From: Protopterus annectens
Taxonomy: Eukaryota; Chordata; Ceratodontiformes; Protopteridae
Length of the DNA stretch: 64,000 nucleotides
Assembly: GCF_019279795.1 (NCBI RefSeq)
Contig: NC_056730.1
Location: 612,571,890-612,635,889 of the forward strand
Direction: 5' to 3'
Shown here: positions 1 through 10,699 of the stretch, piece by piece
Layout: each line of letters starts with the position of its first letter
Numbering within the stretch: position 1 is the first letter of the stretch
Translations under genes and position numbers: made by a program
Notes under the pieces: model-generated
What the model saw: only the letters and a program-made list of their open reading frames with translations
The model's database searches: none
What the model was told of the DNA's origin: nothing

Positions 1-1679
1 TTTGCACAGTAAGCCCACCTTTGACATGTTCATCTCACTAATACACCCATACATATGTCTACTGTTACAATATATCAACATATACTATCCCCTGTTATAT
101 CACATACTTGTTGGACCAACCCTGACACTGACAGTGGCTGGAAATGAATTGGTGAATTCCAAGCCCATATATATATATCATCCCTTGTGGTGTATGAGGA
201 GTTTGCTTGTGACCTACAACAGTACACACATAGAATACTACAAGCATTACTACTGCTCAACAATACATTGCTACAAGATAGCTACTTCCACTATGTGCAT
301 TGATTAGACTGTAATTATTACAGAACAGGTACTACATACACAGACATACTAAATGTTATATATACCTTCTTAGTAATTGGAGGTGTTATTGACTGATATA
401 GTAATCGTTTTCGGTTTGTGTTTCAATCTTCTGTTGGGTGTTTTCTACTATTCTGCAGGTAGATACAGATGGTTTGAATGTGTGACAAGGCATCCTTTTA
501 TAGTTAGAGATCAGTAACATGTGCTATCCTGATCAGCAATTGATGTTCCAAAGTAGTTAATTACATGCACATCAGCTGTGCAGCTACTACCTTAGCCAAT
601 ACCATGGCAATGGTGGAGTATAAATGAGTACTCCACTTGGGCGTTGCTCCTTTGCCTTACTTGTGAGGAAGACAGCCTGGAAGTGTTGTTTGAAATTTAT
701 TGCAACAGCTGTATGGAGACAATCACAAATATATTGTATGTAATGCCTAGAAGATTTGGTCTAAATGTGAGTACTGCTGTTATATTTCTGAACATTGCTA
801 CTTGTGCAGGGTTTGTCTGTACCTAATACTTCTGCATATGTTTCAGTCTGGCCAGGATGTTTGACTAGCTCAAGACTGTATGGCTATGCATACGTTAGAG
901 GGTTTACAGTGTGCTCACCAGACATCTTTAGTTTGGTGTAAATGTGTATCATACTGTGTTGATAATCAGTAATTGGTAACACTTCCTGGTGTAATTACTT
1001 TTCAACCCCCTGAAACACGATTAGTTCAAACAAACCATGTAACATCTGCAGCTGTTCCATTGTATAACAGCAACTATTTCACATAGGGCCATGTTAGTGT
1101 GTCTCTGTCCAGGTATGTTAAGGTTTCAGCAGATGTAGTACAGTGGGTGAATAATTGGTTATGGTATGACAGTATGCATTGTTGTAAGTAGTTTGGGTGT
1201 GGGGGAGATGTTGGTGGGTGCACATAGCAGATGCAGGTGTGTAGGAACTGCTTTTATACATATTCTATATGTGTGTGGGGATTCTTTCCCTATGTGAACA
1301 CCTATTCCTTAGTGGACTAATACTATGGTAGGTGCAGGCTGATTCATTAAGGCACTGTTAAATACTTCCTGTATAGCATGCAGGTATTCTTAGTCCTTGA
1401 AACCTTTTGGCAATACATTGGAATGTAATAAAGTTTTGCTAAATGAAAGATGTCTGTGTATTTCTGTCATGGATATTTGCAGTCATTGTTGTTGTGTTTG
1501 TGACTAACCCTATTTGGCTCATGTCTATAGAACATATTTGTAATAGTGTATTGGAATATACTCTTCATATGTTATGTTCATATTGTTTGGGGGTGGCAGA
1601 ATGTGTGATTGCTATGGTCCATGTTATACTCAGATTTGAACACTTCAGATGCTGTATACACACATGTATGTATGTATGC

Positions 1680-1680
<1 letters not shown>
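1..1680. other. Unassigned AT-rich DNA
   Basis: I recognise no gene or transposon domain here. The ORFs on both strands are short, lack known motifs and read as chance ORFs in AT-rich sequence. There is no clear terminal repeat, tRNA-like box or reverse transcriptase motif. Ancient repeats too diverged to read by eye may be present. Confidence 0.5.
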
Positions 1681-1743
<63 letters not shown>

Positions 1744-1908
1744 ATATAGATAGAGATATAGATATATACTATATATTATTACATACGTTTATATTTGCCA
1801 CCATAGATGTGTACATGTTTTTAACCTATCTACATATCTACATATATATGTATATCTCTATATATCGACATGTATCTATGTATCTCTCTCTATCTCTCTC
1901 TCTCTCTC

Positions 1909-1993
<85 letters not shown>
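1681..1993. repeat. Compound microsatellite (TA)n, (TG)n, (TC)n, (TA)n
   Basis: A (TA)n tract at about 1683-1721 passes into (TG)n to about 1743. After a degenerate spacer that includes (TC)n, an almost pure (TA)n tract of about 80 bases runs to 1993. The long predicted ORFs over this tract are alternating Tyr-Ile translations of the repeat and are not genes. Confidence 0.95.
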
Positions 1994-1994
<1 letters not shown>

Positions 1995-2088
1995 CATACA
2001 CCTTTCATTGGGTACATGGTGGTTTGTCCTATTTCCACACAATCCTCCCTATTGTGTTTTAACCTGTCTGAATACACAGCTGGCATAA

Positions 2089-2490
2089 GTACATCTCAGG
2101 TAGCTTAGTGGTAGGTTATTCTGAGGATGGTGTACATAGTTGTGGGTTCTAATCCTGGAAATGATTATTATTTTACCTCTCAGAACAGGCACTGTTAGGG
2201 AAAGTGTGATTAACACACACTTAAGTGGTTGTAAGCAGGTTTGCCCATGGTCTGCGCAACGTTAAGCAAAGGTTAAATCTGTGAAGCGTTTACACGTTTA
2301 ACTGTGTTTAAGCACCACTTACCATCATGCAAACCCATGCAAAACCGCTTATAACTGCTTAAAAGTGCTTTAATCAACCTGCATCTGACAGCCCTTATTT
2401 TGGCCCTCAAAATAAATTAACAGCCCTTGCACCCGGGACCATAAACACCACAGTCACTGACTTTACCACTAAGGCATCTGAGATATGTAC
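2089..2490. mobile_element. Foldback element with two inward-facing tRNA-like heads
   Basis: The ends are inverted copies. The left end reads GTACATCTCAGG followed by TAGCTTAGTGG (2101-2111), and the right end carries the same motif inverted (2466-2476). The left head has a pol III A box at 2101-2111 and a B box GGTTCTAATCC at 2145-2155. The right head keeps the A box but has a degenerate B box. Inside, about 2197-2242 is the approximate inverse of about 2338-2380 (GCTTATAACTGCTTAAAAGT type). A palindrome capped by tRNA-like heads could be two head-to-head SINEs or a MITE that captured a tRNA promoter. Related pieces lie near 3860, 16570-17230, 20035 and 21050. Confidence 0.65.
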
Positions 2491-2922
2491 AAATGTTATG
2501 GTGTTTAGAATATACATTTTACTATGGGCATTCCTCACTAATGAAAAAAAATGTGACAGTCAGTTGGTGTACATATGTATGATACATGTTAATGTTCATA
2601 TGTCTGTGGAATTAAGTGTTGCAATGTGACCTGACAGGGTGTATGGATGAGAATGGTTCTTGTTTTGTTTATTTTTTATACTGTCCCCATACTCCATGTA
2701 TACCCCTCCAGTTCACTTATTGAACATCCAACCCAAGCTCTCCTTGATGCATAATTTCATTACCCATCATTCCTCCCTCCACCTCGATCTCCACATACAC
2801 AACAACCATCCCTTCTATGGTGAATTAAGTTATTGTTAATAGTTATAATAGCAGTGCTGCATGTGTTTTGTGTACACTTCAATTCCTTTGGATTGCTTCC
2901 GTGTCACAAAGTGTGTTCATAG

Positions 2923-2930
<8 letters not shown>

Positions 2931-2968
<38 letters not shown>

Positions 2969-2980
2969 CTATATATGTAA

Positions 2981-3034
<54 letters not shown>
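2931..3034. repeat. (TA)n microsatellite with a unique core
   Basis: Two (TA)n tracts flank a core reading GCTATATATGTAACTGTA at about 2967-2984. A near-identical core flanked by (TA)n recurs at 3585-3604, on the other side of the Penelope-type fragment. ORFs here are translated repeat. Confidence 0.9.
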
Positions 3035-3038
<4 letters not shown>

Positions 3039-3535
3039 ACTCACAAAAATAGTAGATAGTAGCACAAAAAACGACCAATAATCCGCCAAAATGCTACTGG
3101 AGTCGCAGAAATGATACCAGATGAATTTTTTTGTTGTAATTTATTGTAATTCAAACGTTCATTAACGCACTTCACATAGACATATACCAGCATGCGTTTT
3201 CGTTCCTCTCCACCAGGACTTCATCAGACAATTTCCTATTAATTCTTTTACATTTATATACTTTAATTGATACCAACTTGTCCAATAAAATGATACAAAC
3301 AATTAAAATAAGATTCAAATACACCAATCTTGTTCATGCTGTTCATGAATATTTAACAGGGCTAATACATATTCATGAAAATAACCATACTTAAAACCAT
3401 TCAAAGACTCATGTGAATACACCTCCCTCTAGTGTGCAAAACCTGCAATAACATATCAAATATTCATTTATAAAATGTAAAAATTAAATAAACATATTTC
3501 CTTCAATATATATAAATACTATACATATATACATA

Positions 3536-3536
<1 letters not shown>
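3035..3536 (-). mobile_element. Penelope-like element 3' end (pLTR-like), minus strand
   Basis: This segment carries a hammerhead-like motif on the minus strand (3158-3232). It also shares layout with the short element at 35651-35880: a CTGGAGTC motif, then a T-rich stretch, then TTCATTAACGCAC, then the inverted hammerhead core. No reverse transcriptase or GIY-YIG coding sequence is visible here. Assignment to Penelope rests on the ribozyme and on the clearer copy at 54.2-54.8 kb, where a GIY-YIG remnant sits next to a similar motif. The segment is flanked on both sides by (TA)n arrays with the same core. Confidence 0.55.
3158..3232 (-). ncRNA. Hammerhead-ribozyme-like motif
   Basis: On the minus strand the conserved core CTGATGA (3221-3227) is followed by a stem II that pairs GTCCT with AGGAAC across a bulge. 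GAAA follows at 3198-3201. Stem III then pairs AACGCA (3193-3198) with TGCGTT (3164-3169), leaving A at 3163 as the predicted cleavage-site nucleotide. Stem I is weak, four pairs including two wobbles. An extra A sits between the CTGATGA box and stem II, as in the copy at 53868. Hammerheads of this kind are known in the pLTRs of Penelope-like elements. Whether this copy still cleaves cannot be told from sequence. Confidence 0.6.
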
Positions 3537-3588
<52 letters not shown>

Positions 3589-3603
3589 TATAGATGTAAC
3601 TGT

Positions 3604-3656
<53 letters not shown>
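3537..3656. repeat. (TA)n microsatellite with the same core as 2931-3034
   Basis: Two (TA)n tracts surround GGCTATAGATGTAACTGTA at about 3585-3604. This is the second copy of the core found upstream of the Penelope-type fragment. Confidence 0.9.
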
Positions 3657-3658
<2 letters not shown>

Positions 3659-3859
3659 CAGACATCACTGACATGCAATATATATATCTATTTAGTATTC
3701 ATTTGTAACAGTCATACATATGTAGACTTGTATATGTTGATTCACAAACTACAGTACATTACAATGTACTGTACATATGTACACAAAGTGACTGTCCCAT
3801 TTGTGGTCAGTACTGTGGAATGCCTATAGTATAAGGTGCAGTCGAAAGACCATAAAGCA

Positions 3860-4090
3860 TGTATACAGTTTAGATGGCTTAGTGGTAAGTTTCCATGACT
3901 ATGGTGCACTTGGCCCAGGGTTCAACACCTGTAATGCTTTACAAATGAGTTTTACTCCAGAATAAGGCTCATTTAAGCAGTTGTAAGCATGTTTAAAAGT
4001 GTTTGTGTGACATTAAAGCAGCAGTTAAACACAGTTAAACAGACTTTAAAACTTATAACCTGTGCGCACAAACATGGCCACATCTGCTAA
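3860..4090 (+). mobile_element. Partial tRNA-headed foldback/SINE element
   Basis: An A box TGGCTTAGTGG lies at about 3878 and a B-box-like GGTTCAACACC about 40 bases downstream. An internal AAGCAGTTGTAAGC segment matches the body of the 2089-2490 element. The inverted right half is missing or too diverged, so this looks like a half copy. Confidence 0.5.
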
Positions 4091-4285
4091 CTACTCAGGA
4101 TATATGCATTTCAGTGAAGTAACATCTCACTATGTGCTTACATAACATTACATTCTCTGTTGACTTTACTCTCCAGCACACATGGGTTTATATGGGCGTT
4201 TCAAATGTTTATTATACTGAAGAATACTACCTAAATATGCAAGCTGTGGTTAAGGTATACTTTTTAACATGAAAAACATCTTTGA

Positions 4286-4349
4286 CTTTAGTGGGATTTG
4301 AACCCGGAATGCACATGCTGTAACCATTATACTATTGACATTGACATTG
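4286..4349 (-). repeat. tRNA-like SINE head remnant, minus strand
   Basis: The reverse complement contains TAGTATAATGG (fits the A box) and GGTTCAAATCC (fits the B box). The gap between them is only about 19 bases, shorter than a functional tRNA. I read it as a decayed SINE head rather than a tRNA gene: no acceptor stem or anticodon arm is convincing. Confidence 0.4.
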
Positions 4350-4469
4350 TTTTTGCCTATTTCCTATTTAGATGATTTCTATGTGTAAGCTAGGCTAAGC
4401 AAAGGGCGGAGGTGCCCAAACCCACTGAGCTTCACTTACTCTTGAAATAAAAACAACAAATGAAATGAG

Positions 4470-4890
4470 AGACTATAAATTAAATTCCTAACTACATTAG
4501 GCATAGCCCCTCACTGACACACTTCATGAGAAACCTTGATGTGTGAGTGGGTAACAGAATATACACCCCTGGGATCATGTGCCCCAGAACCATACAGCCA
4601 GGGGGTTGGGTAGCCCCTCCAGTTTTATAGCTGCAAGACCTGTTGGGGAAATTGAATGGTGTTAATTTTTCATGTTAACATGCCCTCTTTAGATCACTAA
4701 GTGCCCCGATCACCTTCTGCCACCTCAGTCTTCAACAGCTTCCGGCAACTCTGCCTGGAATCACTTCATTGGCTATGCTTGACAGAGGCTCAGTTACTTC
4801 ATCAATGGTGGGGAGAAAGCCAACACACTGTAGCTATGCTTCTAAATTCCCTTGGGCAGATAGCCTACTACCTATCAGTGAACCTCTAAA
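4470..4890 (+). mobile_element. CR1 LINE 3' fragment, interrupted
   Basis: The start encodes a decayed form of the CR1 C-terminus seen in copy A (a segment ending in GNRIYTPGI, against GNSRYTPGI in copy A). The end (about 4765-4890) matches the copy A 3' UTR: TTCATCAATGG, then CCCTTGGGCAG, then a degenerate CTATCAGTGAACCT tail. Roughly 180 bases between about 4583 and 4765 have no counterpart in the other copies and look like an insertion. Confidence 0.55.
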
Positions 4891-5134
4891 GTGAAGGTCA
4901 TCACAGACATAATATGTGAATAAACAGAACTTTCAGATCACAATATACAGTGAAAAATCAGCATGTAGTCAGAAAACATTTAAGTACAGCAAGAACATAC
5001 AGAATACTAATACTTAATCACTCCAAAAGCCTATCTTGGAAGCTAGAAGACTTGTATATGTTTAAGGCTTTATATTCCTTACCAGTAGGTTACCTACAGG
5101 AAAGATAAAAATCAAGCACAGCTGGGAAACATGC

Positions 5135-8132
5135 ATGCAACAATACCATACCGGCTTATGTGTCAGCCTTAGGCTTTGGAATACTGGCCAAGGCTATTGG
5201 CATCCCCATGGTGCCTTTTTTAGGCAAGTCTCAGAGGTAAATCCCACCTCCGTAAACAGCACAATAGCAAAATCAATGGGGGTTATGCTACTCAACGTCA
5301 GGGGTTGTAATCACAACATGCACATACTCACAGCTCTCCTCCGTATGGACAACCTCAACATCTGTGCAGTAACTGAGACCTATTTTAAGGCTCCTGAGAG
5401 CACACCAGCACTACCAGATTACAACCCATACCACACATTTTGGCCACAGAACTTGGACTGACACAGACATGGAGAGGGTGTATCCATATTCATCAGGGAT
5501 ATCTACACCTCCAGGTTAGTGGGGCAGCATGATACCTCTGAGATCATCCATGTGCAGCTAACATCAGCCACAACTGCAATGCAAACTGTGGCCTGCTACA
5601 GATCACCCTCCATGACCCAGGACCACCACTCCTCAGTCTTACTGAACACCCTGGTACTGGTCGATGTCAACTACCCTACCATTAACTGGGAAACTTACTC
5701 GAGTACTCATTTCCAGGCCCAGCGCTTCCTGGAATTTATCACTTCATATGCCCTTTGTCAGATGATAAACTCCCTAACGAGAGGTGGAAACATACTAGAA
5801 GTGGTAATCACCAACATGGGTGACAGGTGCACCACAGCAGAGGTAAACCGGTCACTGTTTAGATCTGACCATGGACTATTCACTGATGATTTCCACACCC
5901 AACCATCTCCCCCACTCAAGGAAACCACAGTGAATACCTTTCCTACAGCTAAATTCACACTACTAAAGACAGAGGTGGGAGGTTTTACAGCCCCCATGCT
6001 AAGGGAAAACACTGCTCAAGATACATAAAGGTTTACAAATGCACTATATAAGCACCTACAACGATGTATGGATCATGCCATCACTGGTAAACTAAGACTC
6101 GCTCCTCTTAGACAAGGACACCAGTCTGGTGGACCCCTGCAATAAACAGGCTGTACAACAGAAGTAGGACAGTAGTCCAGAAAAACAGCAAAACCCAAGA
6201 AGGGCAAACATCCGTGACCAATATTAGTAAGAAACATAGGTCCCTCATGAAAATATCCAAGGCTAACATCAACAGGAATATAGGCAGGGATTCGAAAGAT
6301 AACCACAAAGCCTTCTTTGGCTATGTCAAGGATCTAAGTGGTAACACACAGATTTGCACTGTGCCGGTGCAATATAGCACAAAATATACTGACCCTACTA
6401 ATATCACCAACATCCTTGCAGATACATTCAGTGCAAACTTCACCCCCTAAAGAGCCCACAACAATACCCGCAAAGTACAGTATCCCAGACATCAGAAACA
6501 CACAGGTGGAAATGGCCCTCTCAGATGGCAAAACACAGCATCAATGGAGGCAGATAGTGACTCAGACTGCATCTTGCAAACGCTAGAAGACAAATTAACC
6601 CCCCACCTAATTAAACTTTTCAACCTCAGCCTCTACACAGGCTACATGCCCATACAATGGTGCATAGCAACGGTTATTCCACTCCACCAAGGTGGAAACA
6701 CAACTGACCATGGTAACTACCACCCCATATGCCTGACTAGCCTGGTCTGCAAAGCTATGGGGTGCATCCTCATTGTCAAAGACATTGATAACCTCCAAAC
6801 ACTTGACCCAACACAGGTCAGCTTGGTTGAGTGCAGATCATGCCTACTGAACCTGTTTGACATCTTACAGACAGTCACCAAGGTGTTAGATGAGGGGAGA
6901 GGTGGTTCAACACATACTACCAGGACCTCGCCAAGGCTTTTGACACCCTTACCCACTCAGGTATTATTGATAACCTCACCAGTCTGTACATAAACCCATA
7001 CATCGCAGGATGGGTTGCCAACAGGCTTACACACAGAACCCACATGGTAAGACTAGCAGCCTCCAGGTCCAACTCTTAACCAGTCACAACTGGTGTCCCA
7101 CAGGACTCAGTCCTGGGACACCTACTGTTTGGCATATACTTCTCAGAGGTACAGGTAAACACAGGTGGACTATGGCAGACCATGTTTGGCAATGACTGCA
7201 AACTGGGAGCAATAATTGACAGTCCAGCTGACATAGACATCCTTCAAGGGGCCTCACAGAGACCGACACAGGGTGTCAAAGTCATGGACACCAGTTAAGA
7301 GCCACAAACTGCATGGTCATTCCATTTTAGAAAAACAAAACACCCACATACTAACACATAAGTGGCGGCCACTTTAATACAGATGAGGTAACAGGGTATC
7401 TGGGGACTAAGGTAGATAGTGATCTCTCCTTTGACAATCATATCTCCAAAGTAGTTAGGGCATCCTTCTATGTAGGCCATCTGATTACTAAAGGGTTCAC
7501 ATCTAGACATACTGAGGTTATACTGCCCCTTTACTCATCACTCATCAGTCCGATCATAGAGTATAATAAGCCATTTGGGATGTACCTCAAAAGATACTTC
7601 CAACAGCTGGAAGGTCCATGAACATACCTCACCAATAGGATTACTGGCCTCAAAAATATGTCCCATGCAGCCAGACTGAATAAACTCCTGCTTTACTCAG
7701 TGTCATCTCATTTACTCAGAGATAATCTCTGCTGGCCAACAAAGCCATGTCCAACTCAGGCTTAATGGATATACTCCACCTATGGGAATCCATGTCACAG
7801 TGAGCCACATGCTGTAGTGAGCTAAACCTTGCCACAACAATAACTAGAAGATGCTGGAGGGACAGATTCCTGTCACAGAAACTCCCCATGCTTTGGAACT
7901 ACATCCTTAATTACATTATACAGAGCCCCTCACTAACACTCTTCAAGAGAAACCTTGAAGAGTGGATGGGGAACAGTAGATACACCCCAGGGATTCCACC
8001 ATTGGCTCTGCTCCACAGAGGGACAGTTAATTCATCAATGGGGTGGCAAAAGCTGATACATTTTTGGCTAGGCTTATGAATGCCCTCAGGCAGTTAGCCA
8101 AGTACCTACCTATGAACCTATGAACCTATACA
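5135..8132 (+). mobile_element. CR1-clade LINE, copy A
   Basis: Order of parts: end of ORF1 (about 5135-5275), endonuclease (5280-6000), reverse transcriptase (about 6200-7300), C-terminal region (7400-8000), 3' UTR and tail. The endonuclease start reads MLLNVRG followed by AVTETYFKAPE, the usual CR1 opening. The element ends in an 8-bp ATGAACCT repeat at 8109-8130. Tails made of short tandem repeats are typical of CR1, and the same 8-mer ends copies B and C. The transposase-bearing Harbinger remnant begins just after the tail. Confidence 0.85.
5278..8079 (+). pseudogene. CR1 ORF2 (endonuclease-reverse transcriptase), decayed
   Basis: The protein is split over several frames. Visible pieces are endonuclease (5278-5460, 5519-6028), a middle region with ANINRNIGRDSKDNHKAF (6214-6450) and RT fingers with GYMPIQWCIATVIPLHQGGN (6544-6993). 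A later frame carries the C-terminal LTLFKRNLEEWMGNSRYTPG (7888-8079). The FADD catalytic box is changed to FGND at 7185-7196, so even without the frameshifts the enzyme should be dead. Its minus-strand relative at 28211-30648 keeps FADD. The protein would nick and reverse-transcribe at the target site (target-primed reverse transcription). Confidence 0.8.
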
Positions 8133-8364
8133 TACAGTATCAGCACATGCTGATAGCTTAATTTACTGTTCAGGTGTTGACTTACCTTGTGCCAATAGCA
8201 GTTGTGTGTGCAATAGTTGAGGGCTGCCTATGTTGGATGCACACAGTAGACTGCCTATACATGACAATTTACAGGCAGTCTTGTGTGTCTGCCATCCATT
8301 TCTACTGTGTGTGCAGGGGGAGAAAGGTATCAGTCCCTTGGTGCCTACACTGTCAGTGTGTGTG

Positions 8365-9553
8365 CTATACATTTCCTCCTTGCCAAGGCATGGGCATACT
8401 GGGCATGCCTTCGTTACCTACTGGGGCTGGCTCAGGGTGTTCATGGTCTGAGTACCTCTGTGCCTGTGGGGCCCTTGACAATGGTGGTGGGCTGTGAGGG
8501 CCTTCACCATTCTGTCCCTGCTGCAGCTGTTTCCGCAGGATCATATTGTGTAGCATGGCACATGCTATGAAGATGTGGGCACACGTGCCTGGAGAGTATT
8601 GCAAGGCTCCACCAGATATGTCCAAGCAATGGAACCATGATTTAAGCATTCCAAACACATGCTCTATGATGATTCTGGTTTGTGCGTGTGCCTCGTTATG
8701 GCATTCTTGCATGGGTGTGTGTTCATTTCTGATAGGCGTCATCAACTACGGTTCCAGTGCATAGCCAGCATTCTCCACCAGATGGCCATATGGGATGTCA
8801 CCCCTGGCAAATACCTGATACAGCTGTGAGGCATGCCAGATGTGGGGGTCATGATAGCTTCCAGGGCTGCCAGCACACACATCCATGATAATGCCCTGGG
8901 CATTGCACACGATGGCAGTTGATGGAGGGGTATCCCTTGCGGTTTATGTAGCCCCTACCCTGCTCACTGGGTGGTGACTTGATGTGTATGTGCGTGCAGT
9001 CTATTGCACCCAGTACCTCTGGGTATTCTGCCACACGGTGGAAGAGACACATATTGCTGGCCAACTCCTCCTGCATTCGGGGGAAGTATATGTGTTCATT
9101 GGCATGTGGTAACATGACATCCAGGAGCTGGTGAAGTACTCTGGATACTGATGCCTGTGAGATCCCCATGATATCTCCAGTTGGCCTTTGAAAGGTACCT
9201 GTAGCTACTACTCCCAGGCTTACACATACCTTCGTATCCACTGGGATGGGTTCCCCTCTGTTTGTTCTGGCTCTGAGGCATGGCTGGCACAGCTCCACAA
9301 GTTGCTGTAGGGTGGCTCTGTCCACCCTGTAACACTCTACTATCTCCAGATCATGTAGCCCCTGGTAGGTTACCCTGGGTCTGAACACTCTTCTCCTCCT
9401 TTGGTACCTGAAGTGGTTGTGAGCATCATCCTCCACACCACCTTCAGTCTCCAAAACATGCAGGTGGATCAAAGCTATGGCAGCCCCTAACATGTACATA
9501 TTAAAAGTTCCCCATCTGTATACACCAATGGTGCAGAGTGTATGGGAATACAC
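8365..9553 (-). pseudogene. Harbinger DDE transposase, frameshift and stop
   Basis: HARBI1-like transposase. The N-terminal part (from about 9553) has a helix-turn-helix GDIMGISQASVSRVLHQ (residues about 127-143) and the first catalytic Asp in VLGAIDCTHIHIKSP (residue about 185). A frame change falls just after NRKGYPSIN, near 8920. The reading then continues in another frame through GIIMDVCAGSPGSYHDSHIW (second Asp region). A TAG replaces the Trp of the EPW motif near 8750. The last 126 codons (8365-8745) keep the catalytic Glu region IIEHVFGMLK and AMLHNMILRK. So all three DDE blocks survive, but split by one frameshift and one stop. The frameshift is shared with copy 2; the stop is not. 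Confidence 0.85.
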
Positions 9554-10063
9554 AAGTGTGTGTGAAGTGATTTCACACTTAATACTATTGTGCTATGGAT
9601 GTTGCTGGCATCATTGGGTGTGTAAGAGCAATTCCAGCTGCAGGGTATCTTAATTATGTGTTTTACAGTGAGTACTGCAAGTGTTGGGCCTTTAGTGTGG
9701 AGTTATGCTTGTCTGCCTTGATTAATCTGTTGCCCTTTAATTCACTTTTATACCAGGATCCCCTCCAATTATCAGGCATGCCTCCACCTGCCGTCTTTCT
9801 TGCTTTTGTACTTTCCCTACCCAGTCATGTGTTGCAAAATGTGTCTTGTAGCTGATATAATGCAAATCTGCTTTGTTCTGTATGCCTGCCATTGACTATT
9901 ATGGAGAAATCATGATATGTGTTACATTGCAGTTTTATTCTATATTTTTCTATTTTCCTTGCGATCCTGTTTGTGCACCGCTGCCCTGCTCTTAAACTCC
10001 ACAACAGTGTGTAAAAGAAAATTAAATGTTATTTTTATATTTTATACATGTATACATGTATTT

Positions 10064-10097
10064 TATGCCAATGGCTATATTTTTAGCCATTGGCATA
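10064..10097. other. Subterminal hairpin of Harbinger copy 1
   Basis: A perfect 14-bp stem (TATGCCAATGGCTA with its complement) has a 6-base loop. The copy at about 23354-23388 keeps the stem with one G-to-A change that leaves a wobble pair. A second hairpin with an ATGTAAACCGT stem follows 70-80 bases downstream in both copies. Subterminal hairpins are common near Harbinger ends. Confidence 0.7.
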
Positions 10098-10699
10098 TAT
10101 TAACAATATAATACATGTGTTTGGTCGGCTGTCATGGCTCCGATTTTATGTTTGCAAAAATGTAAACCGTTTTTTACAGTTTACATTTCTGCATGCTTAC
10201 ACTATGCCTGCACCACTTCCTGGATCACTACATACCTTCATTTGCATGCTACACTGCTGCATATGGAGTAGTTAGCATACAGGGCCCGGGAGATGTGCGG
10301 GCATAGCGTAAGCAGGTAGTGCACATGGGAACAGCTCATACCTGGATTGCTCGTTGGCCATATTTGGTGTTGGAATGCTGATGCTACGCCTGCACCTGGT
10401 GCAAGCTTCATGAATCCCAGGGACTATCTAATCCACTTTGGTCTGGCTCCATTCCTCAATGTCTCCAAAAGGATCAGGATTGGTCTAGTGTTCATTTTTC
10501 TAAAATAAAGCATATTTTATGCACATTCCAGATGAACCCTTTTCAGCATAGCATGCTGTTATGCTTGTGCATACACACTATGTATCGTACTCAGTTTCAA
10601 GAAATTTTTGTAGACAGCTGAAACATTTCCTGCTGTACAAGTGTGTAATCTGTATTTCATATTAGTAATATTCCATGAATATACAATTTTTACAGCTTC

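Larger units (their letters stand above)
8133..10423 (-). mobile_element. Harbinger DNA transposon, copy 1 (right part)
   Basis: This contains a degenerate Harbinger transposase on the minus strand (8365-9553), then non-coding sequence, then a terminal end near 10410-10423 (TTCATGAATCCCAGGGAC). Subterminal hairpins lie at 10064-10097 and around 10156-10187. No Myb-like gene and no left terminus are seen. The CR1 copy A sits immediately to the left and may have inserted into this element or replaced its left part. The sequence from 8703 onward is duplicated at 21446. Confidence 0.7.

Noticed and set aside
1443..2088. Long plus-strand ORFs (183 and 72 codons)
   Set aside because: Most of the translation is alternating Tyr-Ile or Cys-Val from (TA)n and (TG)n; no domain.
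2089..2490. CRISPR-like array reading of the repeated AAGC motifs
   Set aside because: The motifs are part of an inverted-repeat element, not regularly spaced direct repeats, and the DNA is vertebrate in content.
4286..4349. Possible true tRNA gene on the minus strand
   Set aside because: A and B boxes are present but too close together, and no cloverleaf arms could be drawn.
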